The notes beneath the pieces are model-generated. The model saw only the letters and a program-made list of their open reading frames with translations. It was not told the origin of the DNA and searched no databases. From positions 142,600,462 to 142,664,461 of the forward strand of contig CM077644.1 of the NCBI GenBank assembly GCA_039707465.1: DNA of 64,000 nucleotides, read 5' to 3'. Source of the stretch: Rhabdophis nuchalis (taxonomy: Eukaryota > Chordata > Lepidosauria > Squamata > Natricidae). Positions 49,320 through 58,467 of the stretch are shown piece by piece (the stretch's first letter is position 1; each line of letters opens with the position of its first letter). The position numbers were made by a program, and so were the translations under genes.

Positions 49320-49382
49320 CCTGTGGGTTTCGTTAGCTTTGATAGTCGCTCAGAAGCAGAAGCTGCTAAGAATGCCTTGAAT
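49320..49382 (+). CDS. RBPMS: RBPMS coding exon with RNP1 of the RRM
   Basis: This 63-nt exon encodes 21 residues, [20 protein letters not shown] plus N, between an acceptor (TTCTTTCAG) and a strong donor (GTAAGT). It is phase 0 on both sides. VGFVSFDS is the RNP1-type strand that contacts [15 protein letters not shown] distinguishes RBPMS from RBPMS2, which has VVFDSRAGAEAA. The family continues next with a GIRFDPE-type segment; I looked downstream to 64000 and did not see it, so the next intron is at least 14.6 kb and contains the CR1, DIRS and BovB elements. Confidence 0.95.
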
Positions 49383-49969
49383 GTAAGTACATAGTATTAG
49401 TCTCAGTTGATTGGGTTGCTTTCTAAGTATGGTTAAATACTTAAGTTCAGGGATGTAAATGCATACAGAGAAGAGGCACTGGACTATATTAAAATGGAAC
49501 TCTATTGTCTACAGAGTCATATGGGAATTTGAATTGAAATTTCAAATGGGACTGTTGCTTTGAATACTTCTAAAAATGCATTTGCATGTAGAAATGGTCA
49601 ATTTTAGCAGAATAAAAATGAAACCAAAGAGGGGATAATTATATAATGTACTACATATAAAGGATTGACTTATATCTCTATGCTGTATCTACTTCATCTG
49701 TCAAGGGTCCATGGAATAAATAAAATGATTTTGAGCTGCCAAATACAGTGATGATTGATTATGGGTCACTAAGTTGTCAACTCTTCATGTTTATGTTTAT
49801 TATTAAATTTGTATACCGCCCTTCTCCCTTGCGGGACTCAGGGCGGTGAACAGGCATCAATAAAAACATACAAAAGACATCGATACATAAAATACTTTAA
49901 AATAATATTAAATCGGGGCCCATTCTAAAATCCAGATAAAAGACTCTTAAATAAAACCAATAAAACCAA

Positions 49970-50637
49970 TTAAAAGCTACTACGCCAGGCCACACAGAAT
50001 AAGTGCATTTTCAAGGCCCGACAGAAGAGGCGTAGGTCAGTGGTCATACATAGGTTGAGGGGTACGTCGTTCCAGAGGGCAGGGGCTGCCACAGAGAAGG
50101 CTCTCCCCCTGGGGGTCACCAGGCGGCATTGTTTGGCCGACGGCACCCTGAGGAGGCCTTGTCTGTGGGAGCGAACTGGTCGGTGGGAGGTATTTGGTAG
50201 CAGGAGGCGGTCTTGCAAATAACCAGGGCCGGTGCCATGGAGCGCTTTGAAGATGGTTACTAGCACCTGGAAGCGCACCCAGAAAGCCACAGGCAGCCAG
50301 TGCAGCTCGCGCAGGAGAGGTGTCACGTGGGAGCACCTTGAGGTCCCAGAATCCCCCGCGCAGCCGCATTCTGCACTAACTGGAGCCTCCGGGTGGACCT
50401 CAAGGACAGCCCCATGTAGAGAGCATTGCAATAGTCCAGGCAGGAAATGACGAGGGCTTGAGTGACCATGCGTAGAGCGCCACGATCCAGCAAGGGACGC
50501 AACTGGCGAATCAAGCGAACCTGATAAAAAGCCCCCCTGGCCACGGCTGTCATGTTATCGTCTAATGACAGCCGAGAGTCCAGGAGGACACCCAAGTTGT
50601 GAGCCCTCTCTGTGGGGGCCAGTGATTCGCCCCCCAA
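49970..50637 (-). pseudogene. CR1 ORF2 C-terminal region, frameshifted
   Basis: Two overlapping frames carry the CR1 C-terminus. 50323-50637 has GVLLDSRLSL, CLDYCNALYMGL and LQLVQNAAARGIL. 49970-50431 continues with VTPLLRELHWLPV, FKALHGTGPGYLQDRL, TPRGRAFSV and APALWNDVP. One frameshift near 50330 separates them and another near 50600 separates the first from the RT segment. The same block recurs at 1240, 7013 and 8811. Confidence 0.88.
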
Positions 50638-51931
50638 TAGCCAGCGATGGTACCAACTGGCTGTAACGTGATGCTGGAAGCCACAGCCACTCAGTCTTGG
50701 ACGGGTTGAGTCGAAGCCTGTTTCTCCCCATCCAGACTCGCATGGCCTCCAGACACCGGGACATCACTTCAACGGCATCGTTGGGGTGGTCTGGGGTAGA
50801 AATGTACAGCTGGGTGTCATCCGCGTACTGATGGAATTCTACACCAAAACCATGGATGATCTCACCCAACGGCTTCATATAAATGTTGAACAGGAGAGGC
50901 GAGAGGACCGACCCCTGTGGCACCCCACACGTGCGGTGCCTCGATGTCGACCTCTGCCCTCCTGCCAACACAAATTGCGACCAGTCGGAGCAGTAGGAGC
51001 CTCTCAACCCCAACCCCTCCAGCCGGTGCAATAGGATACCATGGTCGATGGTATCGAAAGCTGCTGAGAGATCTAACAGGACCAGGATAGAGGAACAACC
51101 TCTATCCCGAGCCCTCCAGAGATCATCCACCAACATGACCAATGCTGGCTCCGTGCTGTGCCCAGGCCGGAAGCCGGACTGGCGTGAGTCCAGATAGACA
51201 GTTTCCTCCAGGTGCTGAGGGAGGTGTCTCGCCCCCGCCAAGAAGCGGAGGTTGGAGACCGGATGATAGTTGGCCAAAATAGCTGGATCCAGGGAGGGCT
51301 TCTTGAGGAGGGGTCTTACCACCGCCTCTGTCAAGGCAGTCGGCATAAACCCCTCACTCAAACAAGTGTTAACAATTCCCTGGAGCCAGCCTCGTGTCAC
51401 CTCCCGGGAGGCCAGTACCAACCATGAGGGACACAGGTCCAATAAACATATGGTGGTGTTCAGCCACCCCAGCATCCTGTCCATGTCCTCGGGAGTCACA
51501 GGGTCAAACTCTTCCCAAATAACAGTCTCAAGACCTGCCTCTGTCAGCCCATCTGAACTAGCCCAATCGGAGGCTAACCCGTCCCGAATCTGATCGATTT
51601 TATCTTGCAGGTAGCCTCCAAATTCCTCCGCACGACCCTGTAGGGGAGCATCCCGTGCCCCCTGGTGAAGAAGGGAGCGGGTCACCCGAAACAGGGTGGC
51701 GGGCCGGTTACCTGCAGACGCGATAAGAGCGGAGAAATAATTTTGTTTCACCGTTTTTATTGGCACTAGGTAGGTCTTCAAATGTGACCTTACCAGTGTC
51801 CAGTCAGATTCGGCACGGGTGGTCCTCCAAATGCTCTCTAGACATCTCCTTCGACGCTTCATTCCCCTCAGCTCCTCAGAGAACCAAGGAGCGAGGGTGG
51901 ACCGGCGTTGAGTGAGAGGCTGCAAGGGCAC
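50555..51931 (-). pseudogene. CR1 ORF2 reverse transcriptase fragment
   Basis: A 458-codon open stretch with clear LINE RT motifs: ANYHPVSNLRFL, SGFRPGHSTEPAL, LDLSAAFDTIDHGIL, GVPQGSVLSPLLFNIYM and the catalytic HQYADDTQLY. The polymerase core is uninterrupted, but the segment is out of frame with the endonuclease upstream and the C-terminal part downstream. Target-primed reverse transcription is the family role; this copy is broken and could not make the full protein. Confidence 0.92.
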
Positions 51932-52669
51932 GACCCGGTCCAGGGCCCCCGCGGTCGCCGTATTCCAGGCGGCACCAGGTCTTCAGTCGAGTTGCGGGTA
52001 TTGGCCCAAGCTCCATCTGGAACCTCTCCGGGTCCATCAGGCACCTGGGGCGGAACCATCTCACCGTTTCCGGTTCCGCCTCCCCGCGGTGGGGTGTAGC
52101 GGTTGGAAAGTCCAGCCAAAGGAGCGAGTGATCTGACCATGACAGGGGTTCGATGACTAATTCCCCTAAACCAAAACCATTCAACCACTGGCCAGAGACA
52201 AAAACTAGGTCTAGCATGTGTCCCCCAGCGTGGGTGGGACCATGAACTAACTGGGTCAGGTCCATGGCTGTCATGGAGGCTATGAACTCCCGTGCCGCCT
52301 CAGATGCTTCGCCTACTGATGGCAGGTTGAAATCCTCCAAGACTAATAGTCTCAGGGTGTCAACTGCCACCTTGGCTATCACACTGAGAAGGTTGGGTAG
52401 GGCTGCTGACACGTAGCAGGGAGCCAAGTACACAATCAGCAAACCCAACTGTTTCCCACGGCCCCACTTCATGCATAGGGACTCACAGCCGACTGTCTGA
52501 GGCACAATGGTCTCCCTTGGATCCAGATCCTCCTTTATAACGACCGCCACCCCCCCACCCCTACCCTGGACTCGTGGCTGATGAAATGCCCGGTAACCCG
52601 ATGGGCACATTTCAACGAGGGGTACTCCCCCCTCCTGGGAGTACATATAGATAGACTTTATCCAGGATG
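51876..52669 (-). pseudogene. CR1 ORF2 endonuclease fragment
   Basis: An AP-type endonuclease remnant of a CR1 LINE. Recognisable pieces are GGVPLVEMCPSGYRAFHQPR near the 5' side, LLVLEDFNLPSV (the GDFN-type block with G changed to E), HMLDLVFVSG and the C-terminal SDHSLLWLDF box. The frame then shifts into the RT segment near 51880-51930. The first residues of the domain are missing because the DIRS element abuts here. The upstream translation FWQAHRRRRGF in the same frame belongs to the DIRS repeat, not to CR1. Confidence 0.88.
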
Positions 52670-52785
52670 TTCTCCTGTGAGCTGCTTGGAGAGTCCAACG
52701 ATGGGTTAATTCTGCCTGATTGCCCTGGACTGGATTGATTTTCTTGAAGCCACGCCTCCTCCTGTGTGCTTGCCAGAATTTCAAT
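52670..52785 (+). repeat. DIRS left inverted terminal repeat
   Basis: Positions 52688-52785 are the exact reverse complement, as read by eye, of 58468-58565 (98 bp). The outermost 18 bp (52670-52687) differ from the right terminus, but their complement is found in the internal complementary region. This places the left end at 52670. Left and right outer extensions of unequal length are typical of DIRS elements. Confidence 0.9.
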
Positions 52786-53558
52786 CCAGTCTGAGCCCAA
52801 TTGGACACGTTCTGTTGGTTCTCCTAAAGAAATATCTAACAGGACCTAGTTGGACTCTCCAAAGCTTTTTTAAATTTAGGTTTACAGATTGTAAGCGAGT
52901 TTACTCCTGAAGCTCACAGAAGAAGAGATTCCCGACGCGTCCTGGGTTCGCCCGGGCGCGCGCGGGCTCTGCTTACTGGCCCCAGGCTCGGAGTGCCTAG
53001 GGAGCCTGGCAGCGCTTCGGTCAGTGGCCAGAGTGCCCTGCCGCCTAGCGCTGACCTGCTGGAGCGTCGGAACCATTCCCCCGGCATCAGGAAGCCGGTC
53101 TTCGTTCCAGCGGCTTCGCGCCGCTGATTCAAACGGCGCCCGCCATTTTTGGTCTCTGCAGCCATTGGCGGGCGCTTCTTACAGCAAAAGGAAGGCGGGG
53201 GCGGCTAAATTAGGCGCGAAAGCTGCCGGAAGCCCCAGATCCGTTGCTGAGCAGCTGCTTTCAGGGCGCCTTTTCTTGCTGCTTTGCGGAGGCGCGAAGA
53301 GGAATTTCTGCTGCTGCTGCTCCAATCTTCGCTGCATCTGCCGGCTCCAGCTTGAGGCTTAGGAAACGCTCCTGTCCGGCCACGATCCGGCAGGCTCTCC
53401 TTTGCTTCTGAGCAATCCCTGCTCATTGGAGGGTGCTTTTTTCAGTCTCCCAGGAGCTGATCTACCGCTCTCTCGTTGCTGCTTCTGCTCCTGCTGCTCC
53501 GTGATCGTCCTGCTGTGAGCCCTTTGTTGTCTTCAGGTGGTGAGTTAACAACCCTGGG
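52786..53558 (+). promoter_or_regulatory. DIRS leader region upstream of gag
   Basis: A 770-bp segment between the left inverted repeat and the gag start. 52930-53500 is strongly GC- and CpG-rich (many CGC, GCG and GGCG runs), in contrast to the AT-rich intron around it. It has no long frame consistent with a family protein and is best read as the element's promoter and 5' untranslated leader. A further copy of the motif GTTGGACTCTCC from the termini lies at about 52848-52860. Promoter function is inference. Confidence 0.5.
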
Positions 53559-55262
53559 ATGTCTGAAAGAGCTGCCCAAGATCAGGAACAGCCAGGGCCA
53601 TCCACCAGCAGGGGGCTCGTTAGGCAGGCCAGCAAGGCTGCCTCGGAGGCCCTTAGCAAGACCGGGGGCAAGAGGCAGGACAAGGCACAGGATAGGGCTG
53701 CCTCAAGGCGCCAAAAAGCCCTTGACAAAGAATTTGACAAGGCCCAACGTAAAGCCAAGGACAATTCCAAAGATATCACTGAAGTGATTGTTCAAGAAGC
53801 ACAAGTGGCTGAATTTGAGGACGTTCCCCTGCTTAGCAGAGATGTTGCAGAGGAAGAGGAAGAACAGGAATTCTCCTCGGATGACTCCCCAGAACCTTCC
53901 TTGGGGGGTGATGATGACCTATTTCAGGAGGAGGGCACCCCTATTTCTAGGCCAGTTTCTCCTCCCCCAGTTCATTCTAGGCCTCGTAAGAGGGCCAGGC
54001 CAGTTGAAGATCAGGGGCCTGCCATTTCGGCTGAAATGCAGGCAATCATTGATAGGGCCATCTCCCAAGGGATTGCTGATGGCTTGAAGCATAAGAGCAA
54101 GCGGGCCAAGGGGCCTAGTGCCCCCAAGGTAGTTGAGCGCCAGGCCTTTCGCAGGTCCCCCTCTCCCCATTCGTCCCTGGATAGTGGAGACTCCTCCGTG
54201 GAGGATGACCTTGCTCCTGAGCAGGAGTTCTCTGGGGATGAGCAAGCTGCCCCGGAGAAGCCCGCCTTCAAGGGCCTTTTCCGCAGTTCCACCTTCAAGG
54301 TCATTCTAGGCAAGGCTAAGGTTTCCACCCGCATGAAGGTCACAGCGCCCGCACCGACCCCAGAGGTGGTCTCTGATAACGATGAGGGTCTTTTTGAGGA
54401 ACCTGAGGAAACTCAGGAGATAGTGCCAGTGCCCAAAATGTTTCTCAATCTGGTTCAACGCCAGTGGGCCCAGCCGGGCACTGCAGCATCACACAGTAAT
54501 ATAGACAAGCAGCTTTATACAGTAGATGCCCCACTGGAGGACCTGCTTAAGCTGCCTCCAGTGGACCCGCCGGTACAGGCCCTCACCTCTACATCGGTCC
54601 TACCTCCAGATCTCCTGGAGGGCCTTAAGGCGGAGGACAAAAGGTCAGAGAAGGCCTGCCATAAGACCCACATGGCGGCTGCATGGGCAATTAAGACTGC
54701 CACCTCGGCCTCCTTTATGTCAAGGGCCACACTCAAGTGGCTTAGACAGCTCCTTGCCAAAGTACCAGCGGGCGACTCCAAAACTAGACAGGAGTTACGT
54801 AAGATCATGGCAGGTGTTTCATACACCGCCGATGCCACCCTCAGTTCCGCCAAGTTCGCCTCCAGGGCCTTGGCATCTAATGTTACTTCTAGAAGGCTCC
54901 TTTGGCTTCGTCATTGGAACGTTGACATGCGTTCCAAATGGAAGATCGCTTCTGCCCCCTATAAAGGGGAGAAGCTCTTCGGGGAGGTCCTTGACCCCGT
55001 GCTAGTGGAGAACAAGGACAAAAAGAAAGTCATGCCCTCTGTCTCCAAAAAATCCGATCGCAAGGGCCCTGCTTCCTTTCGGAAGCAGCCCTTTCGTGCC
55101 TCTGAGCCCTCCACCAGTTCAGGCCAGTACCATCGGCCCTACCATCAGGGAGCAGATAGAGGTCAGGACAGACATTCTTTCCGTGACAGGGGTCGCTCAT
55201 CTTATTCCAAACGCCCCTTCCGAGGTGGGTCCGGCTCCCGTCCCTTCCGCAAATTTAAGTGA
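53559..55262 (+). CDS. DIRS gag-like protein (ORF1)
   Basis: A 567-codon open frame from the ATG at 53559 to TGA at 55260-55262. It follows the DIRS layout in which the first ORF is a nucleocapsid-like protein. The N-terminal 80 residues are rich in Lys, Arg and Gln (KTGGKRQDKAQDRAASRRQK), followed by an acidic stretch (AEEEEEQEFSSDD) and Pro/Ser-rich linkers. A long helical-looking middle section holds conserved-looking LxxLxKVPAGDSKTRQEL. The C-terminal 50 residues are Arg/Gly/Ser/His-rich (GQDRHSFRDRGRSSYSKR), as expected for nucleic-acid binding without a zinc knuckle. The last 167 nt overlap the RT frame in another register. The start is the first in-frame ATG after the leader; no internal stop is seen. 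Confidence 0.85.
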   Translation: MSERAAQDQEQPGPSTSRGLVRQASKAASEALSKTGGKRQDKAQDRAASRRQKALDKEFDKAQRKAKDNSKDITEVIVQEAQVAEFEDVPLLSRDVAEEEEEQEFSSDDSPEPSLGGDDDLFQEEGTPISRPVSPPPVHSRPRKRARPVEDQGPAISAEMQAIIDRAISQGIADGLKHKSKRAKGPSAPKVVERQAFRRSPSPHSSLDSGDSSVEDDLAPEQEFSGDEQAAPEKPAFKGLFRSSTFKVILGKAKVSTRMKVTAPAPTPEVVSDNDEGLFEEPEETQEIVPVPKMFLNLVQRQWAQPGTAASHSNIDKQLYTVDAPLEDLLKLPPVDPPVQALTSTSVLPPDLLEGLKAEDKRSEKACHKTHMAAAWAIKTATSASFMSRATLKWLRQLLAKVPAGDSKTRQELRKIMAGVSYTADATLSSAKFASRALASNVTSRRLLWLRHWNVDMRSKWKIASAPYKGEKLFGEVLDPVLVENKDKKKVMPSVSKKSDRKGPASFRKQPFRASEPSTSSGQYHRPYHQGADRGQDRHSFRDRGRSSYSKRPFRGGSGSRPFRKFK

Positions 55263-57150
55263 CCCGCAGAGGACAGCTCCCATAGGGGGTCGCCTCCAAC
55301 TGTTTCAGGCGGCCTGGGAGCAGACCACGTCCGATCAGTGGGTCCTTCAGACCATTCGGATGGGTCTCACCCTGGAGTTCACCTCCCTTCCTCCCAGGCG
55401 ATTCATTCGCTGCCCCACCCCCTCCTCTCCCCTCAGAAGGTCCCTCATGGAGCAGGAGGTAGCCCACCTGAGAGAGATAAACGCGATAGAACAGGTGCCA
55501 GTGGAACATCAGGGGTCAGGGTTTTACTCGATCCTATTCCTGGTCCCCAAGAATTCGGGAGGCTGGAGGGGAATCCTAGATCTCAAACACCTGAATCAGC
55601 ATCTGGCATACAAACGCTTCAAGATGCAGTCCCTCCAGTCCATCCTGAGCTGCATTCGACCGGGGGATCTCTTAACATCCATAGATCTCCAGGAGGCTTA
55701 CCTCCATGTCCCGGTTCGAAAGGCGCATCGCAGGTTCCTCAGGTTTTATTACGCAGGCAACCACTACCAATACAGGGCCCTCCCCTTCGGTCTGTCCTCC
55801 GCCCCGAGGACGTTCACGAAGGTTCTGGCGGCAGTCCTGGCATCACTCAGGTCGCGACCGGTTCGTCTCCAAGCATACCTAGACGACATAGTCGTTCAAT
55901 CGTCAAGCCACCGACAGGCGATCAGGGACCTACGTCTGACCATGCGAACCCTCGAACAACACGGGTTCTCCATCAACCTGAAGAAGAGCCACCTGACTCC
56001 CACTACCAGGATAATTCATCTGGGGGCGGTCATCGACACCATCGCCTGCCAGGTCTATCTGTCCCAGGACCGTGTGACAAGTCTGCTCAACCTTGTACAG
56101 AGAGTGAAGGCATCCAGGACTGCACCCATTGTCCTCTTGTCGCAACTCCTCGGCAAGATGGTCTCCTGCTTCTCCATAGTACCCTGGGCGAGGCTGCACT
56201 CTCGGCACCTACAGTGGTGTCTGTTACCCTACCAAAGAGCCAAGGCCAGCGACTCTCCCAGACCGGTTCCGGTTCCCAGCCGGGTACGATCGTCTCTGAA
56301 GTGGTGGAGGATGGCGTCCTTGGCCAAGGGCTGCCTCTTCCGCGAGCAGGACCGAGTGGTCATCACCACCGACGCCAGTCTCTTCGGGTGGGGAGCCCAC
56401 CTGGACAACCAAGTCGCCCAGGGGACGTGGTCGCAAGAGGAGCTCAAGCACAGCATAAACTGGCTGGAGCTGAGAGCGGCTCGCCTCGCCCTTCTTCACT
56501 TCCATCTGACCATTCAGAACCGACATGTTCTTCTGCTCACAGACAATGTGTCCGCCAAGGCCCACGTCAACCGACAAGGGGGCACTCGCTCCAGGTCGTT
56601 GATGGAGGAAGCCGAACGCTTGGGTCTCTGGGCAGAGGCCAACCTGGCCTCCATCAAGGCGGAACACATATCGGGAGAGAGCAACGTCCAGGCGGACTGG
56701 CTGAGCAGGGCCACCATCGACAACTCAGAGTGGCAGTTGCATCCGGATCTGTTCCTAGAGATATCACGGAGGTTCGGCCTGCCAGCAGTCGACCTGTTCG
56801 CCTCTGCGGCAAATACGCATCTCCCGAGGTTCTTCACCAGGTACAGATGTCCAGGGGCGGAGGATACCAATGCCCTCATGTGCCGATGGCCCCCGGGTCT
56901 TCTATATGCATTCCCGCCTCTCCCCCTGCTTCCCGGTCTGATACGGAAGATCCTCACGGAGCGGGCGGAGGTGATCGTCGTCGCTCCCTACTGGCCCAGG
57001 AGGTCATGGTTCGCGGACCTGGTGAGTCTGTCTGTCAGCAAACCGTGGAGGATCCCTCCAGAGGAGGTGACGCTGATCCAAGGCTCCATTTCGCACCCGG
57101 AGCCACAGTGGATGCAGTTAGCCGTTTGGCGTGTGAGCGGCGGCTCCTAG
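55096..57150 (+). CDS. DIRS reverse transcriptase / RNase H (plus probable DAM-like region)
   Basis: A 684-codon frame. RT blocks in order: LDLKHLNQHL (about 162), SIDLQEAYLHVPV (about 195), ALPFGLSSAP (about 228) and the catalytic YLDDIV (about 261). RNase H follows with TTDASLFGWGAHL (about 424), LELRAARLAL (about 457), LTDNVSAKAHVNRQGG (about 481) and HISGESNVQADWLSR (about 524). After it comes VDLFASAAN, YAFPP and APYWPRRSWF, the segment that in DIRS elements corresponds to the DAM-like methyltransferase region; this last assignment is less certain. All RT and RNase H acidic residues seem present and there is no internal stop. The first about 60 codons overlap gag, and the true start may be later. 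The 3' end overlaps the recombinase frame by 145 nt. Confidence 0.92.
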   Translation: MPLSPPPVQASTIGPTIREQIEVRTDILSVTGVAHLIPNAPSEVGPAPVPSANLSDPQRTAPIGGRLQLFQAAWEQTTSDQWVLQTIRMGLTLEFTSLPPRRFIRCPTPSSPLRRSLMEQEVAHLREINAIEQVPVEHQGSGFYSILFLVPKNSGGWRGILDLKHLNQHLAYKRFKMQSLQSILSCIRPGDLLTSIDLQEAYLHVPVRKAHRRFLRFYYAGNHYQYRALPFGLSSAPRTFTKVLAAVLASLRSRPVRLQAYLDDIVVQSSSHRQAIRDLRLTMRTLEQHGFSINLKKSHLTPTTRIIHLGAVIDTIACQVYLSQDRVTSLLNLVQRVKASRTAPIVLLSQLLGKMVSCFSIVPWARLHSRHLQWCLLPYQRAKASDSPRPVPVPSRVRSSLKWWRMASLAKGCLFREQDRVVITTDASLFGWGAHLDNQVAQGTWSQEELKHSINWLELRAARLALLHFHLTIQNRHVLLLTDNVSAKAHVNRQGGTRSRSLMEEAERLGLWAEANLASIKAEHISGESNVQADWLSRATIDNSEWQLHPDLFLEISRRFGLPAVDLFASAANTHLPRFFTRYRCPGAEDTNALMCRWPPGLLYAFPPLPLLPGLIRKILTERAEVIVVAPYWPRRSWFADLVSLSVSKPWRIPPEEVTLIQGSISHPEPQWMQLAVWRVSGGS

Positions 57151-58220
57151 AACGTGCCAATTTTTCCGAGGGCGTCATACGTACCATTCAGGCCTCACGT
57201 CGACCCTCCACCACCAGAATCTATGATGCCACCTGGTCGACCTTCGTCGCCTGGTGCGAACAGCGCCATCTCGACCCCGTTTCAGCCTCCATCTCAGAGG
57301 TGCTGGACTTCCTTCAGCGGGGGCTTGAACAGGGGCTGGCGGCTAACACTCTCCGCTGTCAGGTGGCTGCACTTTCCACCGTGCTCACCTTTGGGTCCTA
57401 CTCGTCCTTGTCCAGACATCCTAGCGTGAAGAGTTTCCTGCGTGGGGCCACCAACCTTCGCCCTCCGGTCATTCACAGATATCCGACATGGGACTTGCAC
57501 ATCGTCCTCAGGGCCCTAATCGACCCGCCCTTCGAACCGTTGCGACGGTGCGACCTCAGCCACCTCACGTTCAAGACGGTGTTCCTGGTGGCCATCACAT
57601 CCGCCCGTCGGATTTCGGAGTTGGCGGCGTTGGCGGTCAGGGAGGACCTCTGTGCTATCCATGAGGACAGGGTAGTCCTCCGACTCGATCCCACCTTTGT
57701 CCCGAAGGTCAACTCCATGTTCCACCGTGGCCAAGAAGTTGTCTTACCTGATTTCTGCCCACGGCCAGTACATCCCAGAGAGCGCCGATGGCATAAGTTG
57801 GACGTGCGACGTGCGCTCAAGACTTACATTAGGCGTACAGCTGATTTCCGGCGTTCGGAAGCCTTGTTCGTCACCTTCCAGCCTCGCAACATGGGTAGAA
57901 AGGCCAGCTCCGCCACCATTGGCAGGTGGCTGCGGTCCTGCATCGCCTCGGCCTATGCTCACCAGGCTCAACGGGTGCCCCCGAACACCACGGCACACTC
58001 GACCAGGAGCGCGGCGACTTCAGCGGCCTGGGCTACTCAAGCATCACTTGGTGAGATCTGCAGGGCGGCCACCTGGGCCTCTCCGTCCCAGTTCGTCCGC
58101 AATTACAAGTTGGACAAGTTTGCTTCCTCTGAGGCGGCCTTTGGTCGCAGAGTCTTGCAGCAGGTTCACTTAGAGGCGGAATCTACCGGTGACTCTACTT
58201 CCCGCCCTGGGAATGTTTAG
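57006..58220 (+). CDS. DIRS tyrosine recombinase
   Basis: A 404-codon reading from an ATG at 57006; the open frame extends further upstream but there overlaps RT and does not look like protein. Around residues 30-150 is a core-binding, SAM-like domain (YDATWSTFVAWCEQ, then ISEVLDFLQ). The catalytic domain has the first Arg in SARRISEL (about R202), the HSTR box (H331, R334), a Trp at about 357 in place of the second His, and the nucleophile Tyr in VRNYKLD (about Y367). That is a full R-H-R-Y set. The enzyme would integrate the circular DNA copy in place of a DDE integrase. The frame is the same as gag and differs from RT. The stop at 58218-58220 is followed directly by the internal complementary region. 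Confidence 0.92.
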   Translation: MVRGPGESVCQQTVEDPSRGGDADPRLHFAPGATVDAVSRLACERRLLERANFSEGVIRTIQASRRPSTTRIYDATWSTFVAWCEQRHLDPVSASISEVLDFLQRGLEQGLAANTLRCQVAALSTVLTFGSYSSLSRHPSVKSFLRGATNLRPPVIHRYPTWDLHIVLRALIDPPFEPLRRCDLSHLTFKTVFLVAITSARRISELAALAVREDLCAIHEDRVVLRLDPTFVPKVNSMFHRGQEVVLPDFCPRPVHPRERRWHKLDVRRALKTYIRRTADFRRSEALFVTFQPRNMGRKASSATIGRWLRSCIASAYAHQAQRVPPNTTAHSTRSAATSAAWATQASLGEICRAATWASPSQFVRNYKLDKFASSEAAFGRRVLQQVHLEAESTGDSTSRPGNV

Positions 58221-58231
58221 CTTGGGCACTT

Positions 58232-58321
58232 CCCATCGTTGGACTCTCCAAGCAGCTCACAGGAGAAGTGTCGTTGGCTTACCTGAACGATCTTCTCTGT
58301 GAGCTGCGAGGAGAGTCCAAC
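58232..58321 (+). repeat. DIRS internal complementary region
   Basis: A 90-bp segment just after the recombinase stop codon. 58232-58267 (36 nt) is the reverse complement of the left terminus 52670-52705. 58268-58321 (54 nt) is the reverse complement of the right terminus 58554-58607. The two halves meet with no spacer, so the segment is the complement of a left-end/right-end circle junction. In the DIRS1 replication model this region templates completion of the ends of the circular intermediate. Confidence 0.92.
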
Positions 58322-58467
58322 CCCGCCCTTGCTCTAGCGTAGATTCCTTACACCTTGGTTGTTCGTACTGTTTTTCACCTATTTACTATCTTGACAGACT
58401 GTTAACTTGCACCAGGAGTGCTGGACACCTTGAGACCAACAAGAACGGACTACTGGTCCACGCCTAT

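Larger units (their letters stand above)
49796..52669 (-). mobile_element. CR1-type LINE, 5'-incomplete
   Basis: About 2.9 kb, antisense to RBPMS. Reading on the - strand, the order is endonuclease, reverse transcriptase, C-terminal region, then a 3' UTR ending in the CR1 signature hairpin (ACCGCCC...GGGCGGT at about 49815-49847) and a TTATTAAA tail. Coding is broken into at least four frame segments (boundaries near 51900, 50600 and 50330), so it is inactive. The 5' end stops at the DIRS left terminus, within the endonuclease N-terminus. Confidence 0.9.

Noticed and set aside
53024..53426. Frames of 73-112 codons in the DIRS leader
   Set aside because: GC-rich leader DNA; no similarity to gag or known DIRS proteins, and present on both strands.
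55338..58220. A 960-codon frame covering much of the DIRS element
   Set aside because: Only the part after about 57006 is the recombinase. The upstream part overlaps the RT frame in another register and is a composition-driven shadow rich in Pro, Ser and Gly.
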